Assembly: GCF_008065375.1 (NCBI RefSeq)
Contig: NZ_VJYI01000010.1
Span: 355,106-419,105 of the forward strand
Direction: 5' to 3'
Source of the DNA: Nonomuraea sp. SYSU D8015
Lineage (GTDB): Bacteria > Actinomycetota > Actinomycetes > Streptosporangiales > Streptosporangiaceae
Length of the DNA: 64,000 nucleotides
The position numbers and the translations under genes are program-made. How positions within the stretch are numbered: position 1 is the first letter of the stretch; each line of letters opens with the position of its first letter. The notes beneath the pieces were generated by a model, which saw nothing but the letters and a program-made list of their open reading frames with translations, searched no databases and was not told where the DNA came from. Shown here one piece after another: positions 1 through 8,869 of the stretch.

Positions 1-149
1 AAAGTCAAACTGAGCAGTCCTCCCAGGTAGCGCCACAGATGAAGCTGAGTGGCCCCAGGAGAGGCGTAGAGAGGCCCGAGGAGTCAGGCACCAGGGCAGG
101 ACTCAGAGAGGCCCAGGAAAAGCTCAGAGCCCCTGAATTGGGAGAAGGA

Positions 150-632
150 ATGACGACCCCCCGATCCTGGCAAATCTGGGCTGCGTGCCTGATTACCTGC
201 CTCGCGGGATTTGGTGGCGGATTGGTCCTCGGAAATGCACCCCTGCCGAATGCACCCCTGCCGAAATCCGAGACCACGGTCATTCCTTCTCCCTCCGCAA
301 CGCAAGACGAATACAGGCCCAGGCGTTCCCCTTCACGTTCCGGCCCGGAATACCGGGAGGCTGAAGCTAGGGAATCCAGGGTGGAGGGGAATCCGAGGAA
401 TCTGAGTAGGACTAGGAATCCTCGACCGCAACCCACGGTGACAAAGACCAGGTTGATAGAGGAATCCCCGGACTCCTCGGAATCCCCTCGGCCAAAGGCT
501 CAGCGTGAGCCCATTCCTGAACCCATTCCCGAACCTGAATCACCATCCCCTAATACGCCTGCTCTACCCACACCGAATCCATGCGCGGATCACAACGATA
601 AGAATTGCGGTGGCTGGCCAAGCCCAGGATGA
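150..632 (+). CDS. Small phage membrane or secreted protein, unknown function
   Basis: The product is 160 residues. A hydrophobic segment at about residues 8-27 (IWAACLITCLAGFGGG...) is followed by a long Pro/Ser/Glu/Arg-rich tail, so it is probably a membrane-anchored or secreted protein. The start at 150 is chosen because GGAGAAGG lies just upstream; the frame is open further 5' to an ATG at 39 that lacks such a site. A 15-bp direct duplication at about 235-264 encodes a repeated NAPLP unit, and a second short repeat gives EPIPEPIPEPE. I do not recognise a family. Position beside the HNH and terminase genes suggests a packaging-end accessory gene, but that is only context. Confidence 0.6.
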   Translation: MTTPRSWQIWAACLITCLAGFGGGLVLGNAPLPNAPLPKSETTVIPSPSATQDEYRPRRSPSRSGPEYREAEARESRVEGNPRNLSRTRNPRPQPTVTKTRLIEESPDSSESPRPKAQREPIPEPIPEPESPSPNTPALPTPNPCADHNDKNCGGWPSPG

Positions 633-655
633 GTGAGGGAAAAGGGGAAGGTGCA

Positions 656-1021
656 ATGCCCTACCGACCATGCCCAGTGTGCGGCGTGATTGTTGACGGG
701 CGTTGCCCCATCCATCCCCCAGCACAATCCCGATACAGACCAGAACGCGACCGTTCAAAGTACCGAGGGAATTGGGCGAACATCAGGCTTGCTGTATTGC
801 AACGTGACAAAGGCATCTGCCAATACTGCGGCAATGAAGGATTAACCGTTGATCACGTAGATCCCAATGACCCGAACACATATCTCGTCGCAGCATGCGG
901 CCCCTGCAACTTCAGCAAAGGCAATAAGACCCTCGAACAGTGGATTGCAACAGGTCGAGCACCAGCAGGCGCAATCACAGTCCTTGAGGCGATGAATTCC
1001 AGTTTTTCCCAGGCGAATTGA
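656..1021 (+). CDS. HNH endonuclease next to terminase
   Basis: The product is 121 residues. It has CPVC and CP near the N-terminus, then the HNH core: CxxC at 55-58, the DHVDP motif with His67, and CGPCNFSKGN at about 81-90. Paired cysteines indicate a structural zinc. The start at 656 follows AAAGGGGAAGG at 641-651; an ATG at 629 overlapping the previous stop is an alternative. Small HNH nucleases next to terminase genes are known in HK97-type phages to assist DNA packaging or cos cleavage. That role is inferred here from position. Confidence 0.88.
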   Translation: MPYRPCPVCGVIVDGRCPIHPPAQSRYRPERDRSKYRGNWANIRLAVLQRDKGICQYCGNEGLTVDHVDPNDPNTYLVAACGPCNFSKGNKTLEQWIATGRAPAGAITVLEAMNSSFSQAN

Positions 1022-1105
1022 TCAGAGGGGGATCCGAGTCCCTCCCAAATTTTTTCGTCTATGGTCTTTCCCCGAATGGCCCCATGGAAGGGAGGTGGCT
1101 TTCGC

Positions 1106-1546
1106 ATGTCGGGAATCAAGCAGGATGGTGACAGAATCGGCTACGGGAATGTACCCGCCGTTCTGGGCAGTTCTGACGCCGGATTGGATATTTCCGAGGT
1201 TCCTGAGCCACCTCCTGGGCTTTCCGAGACTCTTCAGCAGGATTGGGTGGGGGCCTGGACGTCACCTATTGCTCGTGTGATTGACCCGGTATCGGATCTG
1301 CCCGCGATGCGTAGGCTTTTCGAGTTGCGCGCACTGGCAGAGGTATATGCGCGCAGCGGGAATGCTGATCCCAAGCTGGCCAACGTTCGGATTCGGCTGA
1401 ACTCTGAAATCCGAATGCAGGAAAACGCGCTGGGCCTGTCGCCGCGTGCACGTCTCGCGCTTGGTCTGGCGCTGCTTGCCGGACAAAAGCAGTCCGCTGG
1501 GCTAGACGGATTCCTCGATGATTCGGGGTACGACGATGAGGATTAA
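1106..1546 (+). CDS. Terminase small subunit (P27-like)
   Basis: The product is 146 residues. It ends in a helical region with the ENALGLSPRARLALGL motif typical of P27-family small terminases, which recognise phage DNA and recruit the large subunit. The start at 1106 follows GGAGG at 1091-1095; ATGs at 1061 and 1076 have weaker context. The gene overlaps the start of the large terminase by 11 bp, suggesting translational coupling. The acidic tail (DDSGYDDED) is unusual only in composition. Confidence 0.85.
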   Translation: MSGIKQDGDRIGYGNVPAVLGSSDAGLDISEVPEPPPGLSETLQQDWVGAWTSPIARVIDPVSDLPAMRRLFELRALAEVYARSGNADPKLANVRIRLNSEIRMQENALGLSPRARLALGLALLAGQKQSAGLDGFLDDSGYDDED

Positions 1547-3134
1547 CTACGGCTCCTTTATTGCGTCCAACGATCCTCTGGCCGTTGTCGAGATGCCTTG
1601 GATTAAGGACGTCCCTCTTTCATTCCTGAATGCGCTGACACGAGCTAATGGACCCATTCCCGATAAGAGACGTACCCTCGGCCCTCAGGTGTGTTCCTGG
1701 ATCGAAAAGACCTGTGTCTTTGGTGAAGGTGACCGGTACGGAAAGCCGGTGGCAATCGAGCCCTGGCAACGTGCCCTGCTTTGGAAGCTCTATGAGATTC
1801 GCGATGATGGCTCACGCCGGTTTCGCTTCGCTCTAATCTCGCTGGGCAAGGGTTCTGGTAAAAGCCCTATCGGTGGCTGGGTCGGCAATGTGGACCTCGC
1901 TGGGCCAAGCGTATTCGGTGGCTGGAAGAAAGACGGCACCCCAAAGGCGGTTCGTAGGAATAGCCCTGAGGTCATCATTATGGCCAGCTCCTACGAACAG
2001 GCTGACCTGATTCTCGATGAAATGAGGGTCACCTTCAGCGTTGGGCCTTTGGCTCAATACGCCGTTGCCATGAAAGGCGTTGTCGAGCTGAAAGGGGAAC
2101 GCGGGAAGGCCCGTCGAATCCCAGCCACGGTGAAGAAGGCCGACGGTACTAAGGCAAGCACTCTCATCATTGACGAGGCTCACGAGCTGACCTCTGAGAA
2201 GCAAGAAAACGCCTACGATGTAGCTGCCGGTGGTACGGCTAAGCGCGCTGATTCTCTGGTCGCGCTTTTCTCGACCGCCGGTAATGACATGAACACCATG
2301 TTTGGGCGGGAATTCGCACGCGGGCAACGCGGTGAGTTCTCCGATGATGAACTCTTCCTCTACATGTGCGCTTCCGAGGATTTGGACGCGAGCAGCGACG
2401 AGGGGATTGCCCAGGGAGTCATTCAGGCGAATCCCCTTGCAGCATCAGGCGTGGCGGACATTAAGCGCCTCGTCGCTCGGTTCAAGTCGATGCCTCTGTT
2501 TCGAGCCAAGCGGTATTTCTGGAATCTGTGGGTGCCGACTGACGAAAGCTGGCTTCCTGCGGGGGCCTGGGATGCGTGCAAGGGGGAAGTGCAATTCAAT
2601 CCTTCCTGGCCTACATGGGTCGGTGCCGACATGGCCCTTAAAAGGGACAGTGCCGCCGTGGTCATTGTCCAGATAAGGCCAGACGGCAAATACCAGGCGT
2701 CCGCTCGAATCTGGTTTCCCAATGACGGGCTCATCGACCAGGAAGAGGTTGACGATTACCTTCGGCTCATTTGCTCCACATACCAAGTTCAATGGATTGC
2801 TGCCGATGAGGCTTGGTGGCCAACGCTGCCGACATTGGAGGCAGAAGGGCTCCCTATCTTCAGAATGCCGCAACAGGGCCGAAACATGATCCTGGCCTAT
2901 TCGAGGACTTACCGGCTCATCGTTGACCAGATTCTGATTCATGATGGCGCGCCTGATTTCGCTGACCAAATCGCTTCCGCTGCTCCCCATTCCACCGACC
3001 GTGGTTGGACGCTGCGAAAGGGCAGGAACAAAAGGCGAATCGACGCCTGCCCAGCGTTGGCCGGTGCCGTATTCGCCAGTGGGCAGGCACCCCCAGCCAA
3101 GGAAAAGGAACTCCCGAGGAGTCAGGTGTTTTGA
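1536..3134 (+). CDS. Terminase large subunit
   Basis: The product is 532 residues, a normal length. The ATPase domain shows Walker A GKGSGKS (104-110) and Walker B LIIDEAHE with Asp213 and Glu214. The C-terminal nuclease domain begins near VGADMALKRDSAAV, where the first Asp should bind metal. The protein cuts concatemeric DNA and drives its translocation into proheads through the portal. An ATG at 1518 could add six residues. The stop overlaps the next start (TGATG). Confidence 0.95.
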   Translation: MRINYGSFIASNDPLAVVEMPWIKDVPLSFLNALTRANGPIPDKRRTLGPQVCSWIEKTCVFGEGDRYGKPVAIEPWQRALLWKLYEIRDDGSRRFRFALISLGKGSGKSPIGGWVGNVDLAGPSVFGGWKKDGTPKAVRRNSPEVIIMASSYEQADLILDEMRVTFSVGPLAQYAVAMKGVVELKGERGKARRIPATVKKADGTKASTLIIDEAHELTSEKQENAYDVAAGGTAKRADSLVALFSTAGNDMNTMFGREFARGQRGEFSDDELFLYMCASEDLDASSDEGIAQGVIQANPLAASGVADIKRLVARFKSMPLFRAKRYFWNLWVPTDESWLPAGAWDACKGEVQFNPSWPTWVGADMALKRDSAAVVIVQIRPDGKYQASARIWFPNDGLIDQEEVDDYLRLICSTYQVQWIAADEAWWPTLPTLEAEGLPIFRMPQQGRNMILAYSRTYRLIVDQILIHDGAPDFADQIASAAPHSTDRGWTLRKGRNKRRIDACPALAGAVFASGQAPPAKEKELPRSQVF

Positions 3135-3316
3135 TGGAAAGGCTTGCTAAGGCGTGGCCGGTGGGCCTTCAGCTCCTCGGTGCGTTGGGCATTGTCTACG
3201 GGGTTTATCTCCTCGCTGGGCCTGCCTGGTCTCTAATTCTCAGCGGAGCAATGACGCTCATGCTCGGCACGCTTAAGGAAGGGGGTTACCTCGATGGGTC
3301 TGGGGAGACTGATTAA
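3134..3316 (+). CDS. Small two-helix membrane protein
   Basis: The product is only 60 residues and has two hydrophobic stretches (about 12-27 and 31-46) separated by a short turn. Its ATG overlaps the terminase stop and its end overlaps the portal start by 23 bp, so it is embedded in the packaging operon. Small membrane proteins at this place occur in other actinophages without known function. A holin is conceivable from topology but there is no endolysin beside it. Confidence 0.7.
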   Translation: MERLAKAWPVGLQLLGALGIVYGVYLLAGPAWSLILSGAMTLMLGTLKEGGYLDGSGETD

Positions 3317-4478
3317 TCGGTCGAAGGAAATCACCATCAAGGACACCGTGACCGGTGTCAGCGACCAGTTCGTCATTGTCGATAACATCGCCCCCGATTG
3401 GCCCCATGACATCTACCGGGGAGGAATGAACCTCCCTGGGGCCTGGAGGGCAGCGAACCTGATTGCTGACCTCCTGGGCTCTGTCCCGTGGAATGCCTAC
3501 CGGCAGCGTGCTGGGAATCCGGTGGAGAAGATTGAGCCGACGCCTCCCCTGCTTCAGCAACCAGCTCCCCCCGACACTCGGATGACCACCTTTTCGAGCT
3601 GGGGCCTGGACCTGCTTTGGCACGGGAACGCCATCGGCCTGATTGCCGCGCGGAATGCGGAGGGCTATCCCACGGCGGTTTTGCCGGTGCCTGCCGAAAT
3701 GGTTCAGGTTCGGCGCGTACCCGAGGGGGATTTCTCCACTCTGCCGGTCGGCTCCATTGAGTATGCGGTTGGCCGGCTGAAGGGCATGACCCCCAATGAT
3801 GTGCTTCACATTAAGGGTCCGTGTGCGCCTGGCTCCCTTCGGGGAATCGGGGTTCTGGAGGCACATTTGAATACCCTCTCGCTGGGCCACGAACAGAATC
3901 GGCAGGCTAGGAATCTCTCCCAGCACGGCGTTCCTACGGGCGTTCTGAAGTCGATGAATCCGGACCTGACCCAGCCTGAAGCTACAGAGCTTAAAGCTGG
4001 GTGGCTCGCGGCTCAGCGGGACCGAACCATTGCCGTTCTGAATGCCTCAACTGAATTCCAGCCGCTTGCTTGGAATCCCGAGGAACTCCAGCTCGTGGAG
4101 GCGCGTAAATTCACCCTCCACGAGCTTGGACTTATCTTCGGTGTTCCCCTTTCCTTCCTTGGCGTTGAACAGTCGAACCGTACGTATACCAATGTCGAGC
4201 AGGAAGCCGTAAACCTCATCAAGTTTACGCTCGGTGGCCACCTAGCCCGATTCGAGCAGACCCTTTCTATGGCATTCCCTCGGGGCACCTGGGTTCAGGC
4301 GAATCTGGATGCCATCCTGCGGGCCGACACGCTCACGAGATACCAAGCACACAAAATTGCCCTTGAGAACAACTTCCTAACCGTCGATGAAATCAGGGAG
4401 CTGGAAGACCGTCCGCCACTGCCAGAAAAGCCGGTGGATGTAGACCCATTCGCGGAGGAGGACAGCGAGAATGACTGA
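3294..4478 (+). CDS. Portal protein (HK97 family)
   Basis: The product is 394 residues, typical of HK97-type portals. It shows the family pattern PGAWRAANLIADLLGSVPW near residue 43-61, the LDLLWHGNA segment, the GVLEAHLNTLSLG segment, and FGVPLSFLG at about 280. Portals form the ring at one head vertex through which DNA enters and to which the connector binds. The end overlaps the protease gene by 8 bp. Confidence 0.93.
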   Translation: MGLGRLINRSKEITIKDTVTGVSDQFVIVDNIAPDWPHDIYRGGMNLPGAWRAANLIADLLGSVPWNAYRQRAGNPVEKIEPTPPLLQQPAPPDTRMTTFSSWGLDLLWHGNAIGLIAARNAEGYPTAVLPVPAEMVQVRRVPEGDFSTLPVGSIEYAVGRLKGMTPNDVLHIKGPCAPGSLRGIGVLEAHLNTLSLGHEQNRQARNLSQHGVPTGVLKSMNPDLTQPEATELKAGWLAAQRDRTIAVLNASTEFQPLAWNPEELQLVEARKFTLHELGLIFGVPLSFLGVEQSNRTYTNVEQEAVNLIKFTLGGHLARFEQTLSMAFPRGTWVQANLDAILRADTLTRYQAHKIALENNFLTVDEIRELEDRPPLPEKPVDVDPFAEEDSEND

Positions 4479-5052
4479 CCTATACCGCTCATTCACGCCG
4501 GACCTGGAAGTCCGCTCCGGTGGGGACGGGCGAACCATTGTGGGAATCGCGGTTCCGTATGGCAAAGCCCAGCGAATCGACTCACAGCTCGTCGAGCAGT
4601 TTGCCCGAGGAGCATTCAACAATCAGATTCGTGCCGCTCACAGGATTCCCTTTGCTCGGGAACACGTGCCCCTCGGTGGAGCCCTGATTGGTCGCACGCT
4701 AATGCTCCGAGATGATGCCGCTGGGCTATACGGAGAATGGCGAGTGAGCAAGACGCCTACCGGCGATGAAACGCTTGAGCTGGTGAAGGACGGAGCTCTG
4801 CATCAGCTCAGCATTGGCTTTAGGGAGCGCCAGAATCGACGTCTAGCCGGAGGAGTGATTGAGCGGGTTACCGCAACCCTCCGGGAAGTCGCCGTAGTAA
4901 TGCAGGGCGCGTATGGGGAATTGGCCGCTGTCGCTGCCGTCCGTTCCTCCCAGGAGGAATACCCGGAATGCCCTACGTGTTCGCATAGCCGAAACAACCT
5001 CGAAAGGGCACGTCAGATCCTCGCGAATCTGCCTGTGCTCCCTATGGAATAA
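4471..5052 (+). CDS. Prohead maturation protease (HK97/U35 family)
   Basis: The product is 193 residues. It has the family hallmarks GIAVPYGK near 25-32, FARGAFNN, a REHVP motif with the likely catalytic His65, and HQLSIGF with the likely catalytic Ser114. It is expected to cleave the capsid delta domain and itself during head maturation. The next gene, separated by about 150 bp, is the capsid, whose N-terminus looks like such a delta domain. Confidence 0.93.
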   Translation: MTDLYRSFTPDLEVRSGGDGRTIVGIAVPYGKAQRIDSQLVEQFARGAFNNQIRAAHRIPFAREHVPLGGALIGRTLMLRDDAAGLYGEWRVSKTPTGDETLELVKDGALHQLSIGFRERQNRRLAGGVIERVTATLREVAVVMQGAYGELAAVAAVRSSQEEYPECPTCSHSRNNLERARQILANLPVLPME

Positions 5053-5068
5053 CTGAATACCCAGCACG

Positions 5069-5086
5069 ATACCGACACCTCGGTAT
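5069..5086 (+). promoter_or_regulatory. Hairpin in the protease-capsid gap
   Basis: ATACCGA at 5069-5075 and TCGGTAT at 5080-5086 form a perfect 7-bp stem with a 4-base loop. It sits in the only sizeable gap (5053-5203) of the head operon, just before the most highly expressed gene. It could stabilise the capsid message or mark processing. It has no U-run, so it is a poor terminator. Confidence 0.45.
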
Positions 5087-5203
5087 TCGTTCGTCGCACC
5101 CCTGCTAATCCGCCGGACGCAGGCACCCGACATTTGCGAATACGCGACCCCTCGGTCACTCGCAGGAGAAAGCCAATCCTCGTGACCACAAAAGGGGTCA
5201 GAA

Positions 5204-6511
5204 GTGAATCCGTACCTGAAGAGACTGCGTGAGCAGTACTCCAGCATTCAGAGCAGCATTGAAGGTCTGCAAACCCGTGCTGCTGAGGAAGGCCGTGACC
5301 TGACCGAGGATGAACTTCGGTCTGTCACCGAGCAGGGGGAGACGGCTAAGAAGCTGTATTCCCAGATTGAAGACCTCACCGAAATCGAGACCCGGAATCG
5401 GAAGGTCTCGGATCTGGCTGCCCGCGTTCCTGATAATAGGGATGCGAATGGTGGGCCGGCTGTCCAGAATCGAGCGCTGGGAATCAAGGCCCAGGAGCGC
5501 GACCCTGGGCATTACCGTTCAGAAAAGGACGGTGGTCGGCATTCGTTCTTCGGTGACCTTTACCGGTCCCGTACTCACCAAGACGAGGAAGCCACTCGGC
5601 GACTCACCGAGCACCAGCGTGCGCTCACTACGGGCTCTCATGGCCCCGGTGTTGTTCCTCCGAAATGGCTGACCGAGGAATTCGAGCTTCTGGCTCGCCA
5701 GGGTCGCCGCCTTGCTTCCGCCGTTCGTAATATCCCGCTGGGCGATGACCCTCGGCCTATTACCCTTCCGAAGCAAATCGCGGGCACCGACGCCGTTGTT
5801 GCCGAGCAGGTGGCAGAAAACAATGCCGTTGGTGGAGCGGACGCCTGGGATTCTGACGTTGACGTTGTCACGCCAAAGCCCACCGCTGGTAAGCAGACCG
5901 TTTCCCGGCAAATGATCGATATGTCGTCTCCGGCAATCGACCAGCTCATTTATGGTGACCTGCTTGACGTTTATGACGACAAGCTGGAAGCCAAGATCGG
6001 TTCCGCTCTGATTACGGCCGCTGGCGCTCCCGTTACCACGTTCGCCCTTGAGGCATCGAACTGGACCCCTGCCAGTGCCGTTCTCAATTCCGTGGTCGAT
6101 GCCGCAATTGCGGTTCGGAATGCTCGGAAGCGTCCCGCTGACATTCTGGCTATGAATGTCACCCGGTACGGTAAGTTCCTGAAGCTCCGTGATGCTGACG
6201 GTCGTCCGCTTATCGTCAATCCGGGTGTCGGTCAGGCGGTTAATGTGGCCGGTGTCGGGTCGGTCGCTACTGACGGAATTATCGAAGGTCTGGCGGTTAT
6301 CGCCACTGACGGTATTCCGACGGCGTACCCGGAATCGTATGTGGCGTTCCGGGCTGCCGACACGGTTCTGTTCGAGTCGAATACTCTGCGATTCCGATTC
6401 GAGGAGGTTGCCGGACCGGAATCCGTGGTTCTCGGTATCTGGGGATACACGGCGGTCATTGTCCGGCAGGCCGGTAAGTCCGCTAAGCGCGTTCAGATCA
6501 CGGCGGCCTAA
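5204..6511 (+). CDS. Major capsid protein, HK97 fold
   Basis: The product is 435 residues. The first hundred or so residues are charged and helical (LREQYSSIQSSIEGL..., TEDELRSVTEQGE), as expected for the scaffolding delta domain removed by the upstream protease. The rest matches HK97-type capsids (GTDAVVAEQVAENNAV, ending GIWGYTAVIVRQ). GTG start follows AAAGGGG at 5191-5197. Four hundred or so copies would build the icosahedral shell. Confidence 0.93.
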   Translation: MNPYLKRLREQYSSIQSSIEGLQTRAAEEGRDLTEDELRSVTEQGETAKKLYSQIEDLTEIETRNRKVSDLAARVPDNRDANGGPAVQNRALGIKAQERDPGHYRSEKDGGRHSFFGDLYRSRTHQDEEATRRLTEHQRALTTGSHGPGVVPPKWLTEEFELLARQGRRLASAVRNIPLGDDPRPITLPKQIAGTDAVVAEQVAENNAVGGADAWDSDVDVVTPKPTAGKQTVSRQMIDMSSPAIDQLIYGDLLDVYDDKLEAKIGSALITAAGAPVTTFALEASNWTPASAVLNSVVDAAIAVRNARKRPADILAMNVTRYGKFLKLRDADGRPLIVNPGVGQAVNVAGVGSVATDGIIEGLAVIATDGIPTAYPESYVAFRAADTVLFESNTLRFRFEEVAGPESVVLGIWGYTAVIVRQAGKSAKRVQITAA

Positions 6512-6513
6512 TC

Positions 6514-6864
6514 ATGGCATGGCCTCCTGGACTTTCAGACCTCAAAGAGGATCTGAAAATTGATGCGACCGATACCCGCGATGACGTACGTCTCACGGTA
6601 GTTCTGAATGCTTCCGTGGATTTCGTTGAGCGGGTAAGGCCGTCCTTCAATTACGACGCTGACCCGGTGTCGGAGCTTCCAGAGCCAACCAATGACCTAT
6701 TCCTCGGAACCATTCGACTGGCGGGACGGTGGCATACGCGCCGCCGTTCCCCGGACGGATTGATTCAAATGGCTGAGCTGGGAGCCTCACGGGTTCCCAG
6801 CTTTGACCCAGACATTGAAAGGCTCCTGGGAATAGGTCGGTTCGCTAAGCCGGTGATCGCATGA
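6514..6864 (+). CDS. Head-tail connector (gp6-like)
   Basis: The product is 116 residues and starts two bases after the capsid stop. It is helical, beginning MAWPPGLSDLKEDLKIDATDTRDD, with LGTIRLAGRWHTRRRSP in the middle, as in gp6/gp15-type adaptors that stack under the portal. The assignment rests on size, composition and position after the capsid. Confidence 0.75.
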   Translation: MAWPPGLSDLKEDLKIDATDTRDDVRLTVVLNASVDFVERVRPSFNYDADPVSELPEPTNDLFLGTIRLAGRWHTRRRSPDGLIQMAELGASRVPSFDPDIERLLGIGRFAKPVIA

Positions 6865-7217
6865 GCCAAATCAGCGATGTCCGAGACAGTCTGAATGTGG
6901 CTCTGAAGACCGTTCAGGGTCTCAGGGTCTATTCGGACCTGGGCGAGTCAATGGACCCCCCAGCGGCAATCGTGGGGCCTCCTCGGCTCAACTGGGAGGC
7001 TCAATGCCCTGGGCCGACCAGTGCGCGATTCCTGGTCTATGTGGTCGTCGGTGCCGATGAAAGGGCTCTGGAAAACCTCTGGCGCTGGGTCGAGCTGGCG
7101 GCCGATGCCCTCGATGGGGTCCTAGACGCCACGGTCATTCGTGCCGATCCTGGGACCTTCAATTCCGGAGGTAATGACCTCCCGAGCTACGAAATCACGG
7201 TGGAGGTAAGTCTCTAA
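6861..7217 (+). CDS. Probable tail terminator or tail completion protein
   Basis: The product is 118 residues and overlaps the previous gene by ATGA. Two beta-rich halves (RFLVYVVVGADERALENLW, and a C-terminal SYEITVEVSL strand) resemble the alpha/beta tail terminator proteins that cap the tail tube. Position between connector and tail tube genes supports this. Sequence similarity alone would not decide it. Confidence 0.6.
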   Translation: MSQISDVRDSLNVALKTVQGLRVYSDLGESMDPPAAIVGPPRLNWEAQCPGPTSARFLVYVVVGADERALENLWRWVELAADALDGVLDATVIRADPGTFNSGGNDLPSYEITVEVSL

Positions 7218-7633
7218 TGCCGCCTCACAACAGAAAGCTCAAGACGATTAATTTCGCCCTGGGCGGTACGCAATTCGAGTGCCAGATCAGTAACTGGAAT
7301 CTGGAGAACAACTCTGAGGATGGGGAGCGGTTCTACACGTTCTGCCCGGACGGTGAATTCCGTGAAGAGGCAGAGCCGGAGTATGCCCTGAACCTTACGT
7401 TCTTCTCCGACTGGCGGAACAACGGCATTTCTGACTTCCTCGTCGATAACGACGGGCTGAATGCCACGTTCACGCTCGACCACCACCCGGATATTCCGGC
7501 CGAACACGTCACCTGGAGTGGAACGGTTCGGATTAAGGCCCCCAATGTGGGTGGCGATGCTAGGACCACCGAAACCCAGGAGGTCACTCTCCAGGTCATC
7601 GGGAAGCCCGTTTACACGAGGGAGCAGCCCTAA
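7217..7633 (+). CDS. Probable major tail (tube) protein
   Basis: The product is 138 residues, mostly beta, with FECQISNWNLENNSEDGERFYTF at the start and WSGTVRIKAPNVGG near the end. Tail tube proteins of siphoviruses are of this kind and sit between terminator and chaperone genes. It shares one base with each neighbour. The small size makes a second tube-like role for the next gene possible. Confidence 0.65.
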   Translation: MPPHNRKLKTINFALGGTQFECQISNWNLENNSEDGERFYTFCPDGEFREEAEPEYALNLTFFSDWRNNGISDFLVDNDGLNATFTLDHHPDIPAEHVTWSGTVRIKAPNVGGDARTTETQEVTLQVIGKPVYTREQP

Positions 7634-7974
7634 TGCCTAGAGTCAACGTTACGACCCAGAAGATTACCCGCGCTGGGCTCAATCCGTCGCTTACCGCGCC
7701 CACCGTGGATGGCGACATTATCGACACGGGAACGACATTCCTCTACGTGAAGAATGACAACGCCGGTGCTTGCACGGTGACGGTGCAAACGCCGCTCCAG
7801 GTTGATGGCCTGGACGTTTCCGAGTTGGTGGTGTCCGTTCCCGCTGCTGGTATTCGGCTCATTGGTCCATTCCCGAAGAGGACCTTTGGTCGGCCCAGCA
7901 CGCCGGATAAGGACCGTGCCTATGTGGACTACTCGATTCAGGCCAGCGTCACGCGAGCCGTGATTTCCTTCTAG
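7633..7974 (+). CDS. Phage structural protein, unknown role
   Basis: The product is 113 residues and beta-rich (TTFLYVKNDNAGACTVTVQT, then GIRLIGPFPKRTFG). Proteins like this occur next to tail tube genes in actinophages and may decorate the tube or head. I cannot assign a function. It is followed by an AGGAG site for the chaperone gene. Confidence 0.6.
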   Translation: MPRVNVTTQKITRAGLNPSLTAPTVDGDIIDTGTTFLYVKNDNAGACTVTVQTPLQVDGLDVSELVVSVPAAGIRLIGPFPKRTFGRPSTPDKDRAYVDYSIQASVTRAVISF

Positions 7975-7984
7975 GAGAAATCCA

Positions 7985-8269
7985 ATGATTGATTTCACGG
8001 TCACGCCCGACAATGGGGAGCCGTACGACGTCAAGGCAGGCAGCCGCGATGTCCTTGTGTGGGAGAAAACCAGCAAGGGCCGTTCCTTCCAAAGCCTGAT
8101 GAATGACCTCCGAATGGAGGACATGTATAAGCTGGCTCACTTCGCGGCGAAACGACAGGGCCTTTTCGAGGGAACCTTGAAGGAATTCGAGGAGACCTGT
8201 GAGCTTTCCGGCTTCACAGAAACCGAGGAAATGGACCCTACCCAGTCGGTTCCCTCCACCGGACGCTAG
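7985..8269 (+). CDS. Tail assembly chaperone, short form (G-like)
   Basis: The product is 94 residues: a beta-rich N-terminus (MIDFTVTPDNGEPYDVKAGS) and a helical part (VLVWEKTSKGRSFQSL, MEDMYKLAHFAAKRQGLF). Size, fold pattern and position just before the tape measure are those of the first tail chaperone of siphoviruses. These chaperones coat the tape measure during tail assembly and are absent from virions. A longer form is made by frameshifting, as described in the next entry. Confidence 0.85.
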   Translation: MIDFTVTPDNGEPYDVKAGSRDVLVWEKTSKGRSFQSLMNDLRMEDMYKLAHFAAKRQGLFEGTLKEFEETCELSGFTETEEMDPTQSVPSTGR

Positions 8270-8418
8270 TTGGCCTGGCGATTGCGACCGGTATTCCTCC
8301 CAGCGTTTGGGCGGATGAAGGGGAACAGGCGATTGTGACAGCGCTCGATTTGCTGGAACGCGCACAACAAAGGGCAGCCAATAACGATGGCCTGGCTGAT
8401 GAGAGGATAGGAGGTTAG
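8203..8418 (+). CDS. Tail chaperone frameshift extension (GT-like)
   Basis: The -1 frame relative to the short chaperone is open from just after a stop at 8200-8202 to a TAG at 8416-8418. Downstream of the short form's stop it encodes LVGLAIATGIPPSVWADEGE, then a helix (QAIVTALDLLERAQQRAA). This is the familiar second chaperone domain. It has no start codon with a ribosome site of its own. The slip must therefore happen between 8203 and 8266. No textbook slippery heptamer is present; GGAAATG and GGTTCCC are the nearest candidates. The fused product would start at 7985. Confidence 0.75.
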   Translation, partial: AFRLHRNRGNGPYPVGSLHRTLVGLAIATGIPPSVWADEGEQAIVTALDLLERAQQRAANNDGLADERIGG

Positions 8419-8422
8419 CCCG

Positions 8423-8869
8423 ATGGCCAATGAAGTTCTGAAGGTTAACCTCCGCCTCTCAGGAGCGAAGGAAACCCTAAAGGCATTCCGGGACCTTCCG
8501 AAGGAAGCGAATGACTCGCTGCGAAAGCGAACCCTGGAAATCTCGGAAGCACTGGCTACGAAACTCCAGGGAGCTGCCCAGGGTGATAGCGCTCAATCGG
8601 GTCTCATCGCTCCCACCATTAAGGCACGACGTGACAGGGTGCCGGTCATTGCCGCCGGTGGCTCACGCCGTGTCGGTCGAAAGCGGAAGCCAGCACACAA
8701 GATTCTGTTCGGATCGGAATTCGGATCCAACAGGCTGAAGCAGTTCAGGCCCCACCTGGGCCAAGGTTCGTATTGGTTCTTCCGCACGGTTGAGGCGAAC
8801 GAATCCGAGATTAACGAGACCTGGAATCAGGTAGTGGCGGACATTCGGAGGGAGTTCGGAAATGGCTAG
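8423..8869 (+). CDS. Minor tail or HK97 gp10-like protein
   Basis: The product is 148 residues, basic, with a helical N-terminus (LRLSGAKETLKAFRDLPKEA) and a GSYWFFRTVEANESEINETW segment. This pattern resembles gp10-like tail proteins. It lies between the chaperones and tape measure and overlaps the latter by 8 bp. GGAGG precedes its start at 8410-8414. Function is inferred from family resemblance only. Confidence 0.6.
   Translation: MANEVLKVNLRLSGAKETLKAFRDLPKEANDSLRKRTLEISEALATKLQGAAQGDSAQSGLIAPTIKARRDRVPVIAAGGSRRVGRKRKPAHKILFGSEFGSNRLKQFRPHLGQGSYWFFRTVEANESEINETWNQVVADIRREFGNG

Noticed and set aside
5..436. A minus-strand frame at the left edge
   Set aside because: It opposes the phage gene at 150-632, which has a good ribosome site and a membrane segment; the minus-strand frame has neither.
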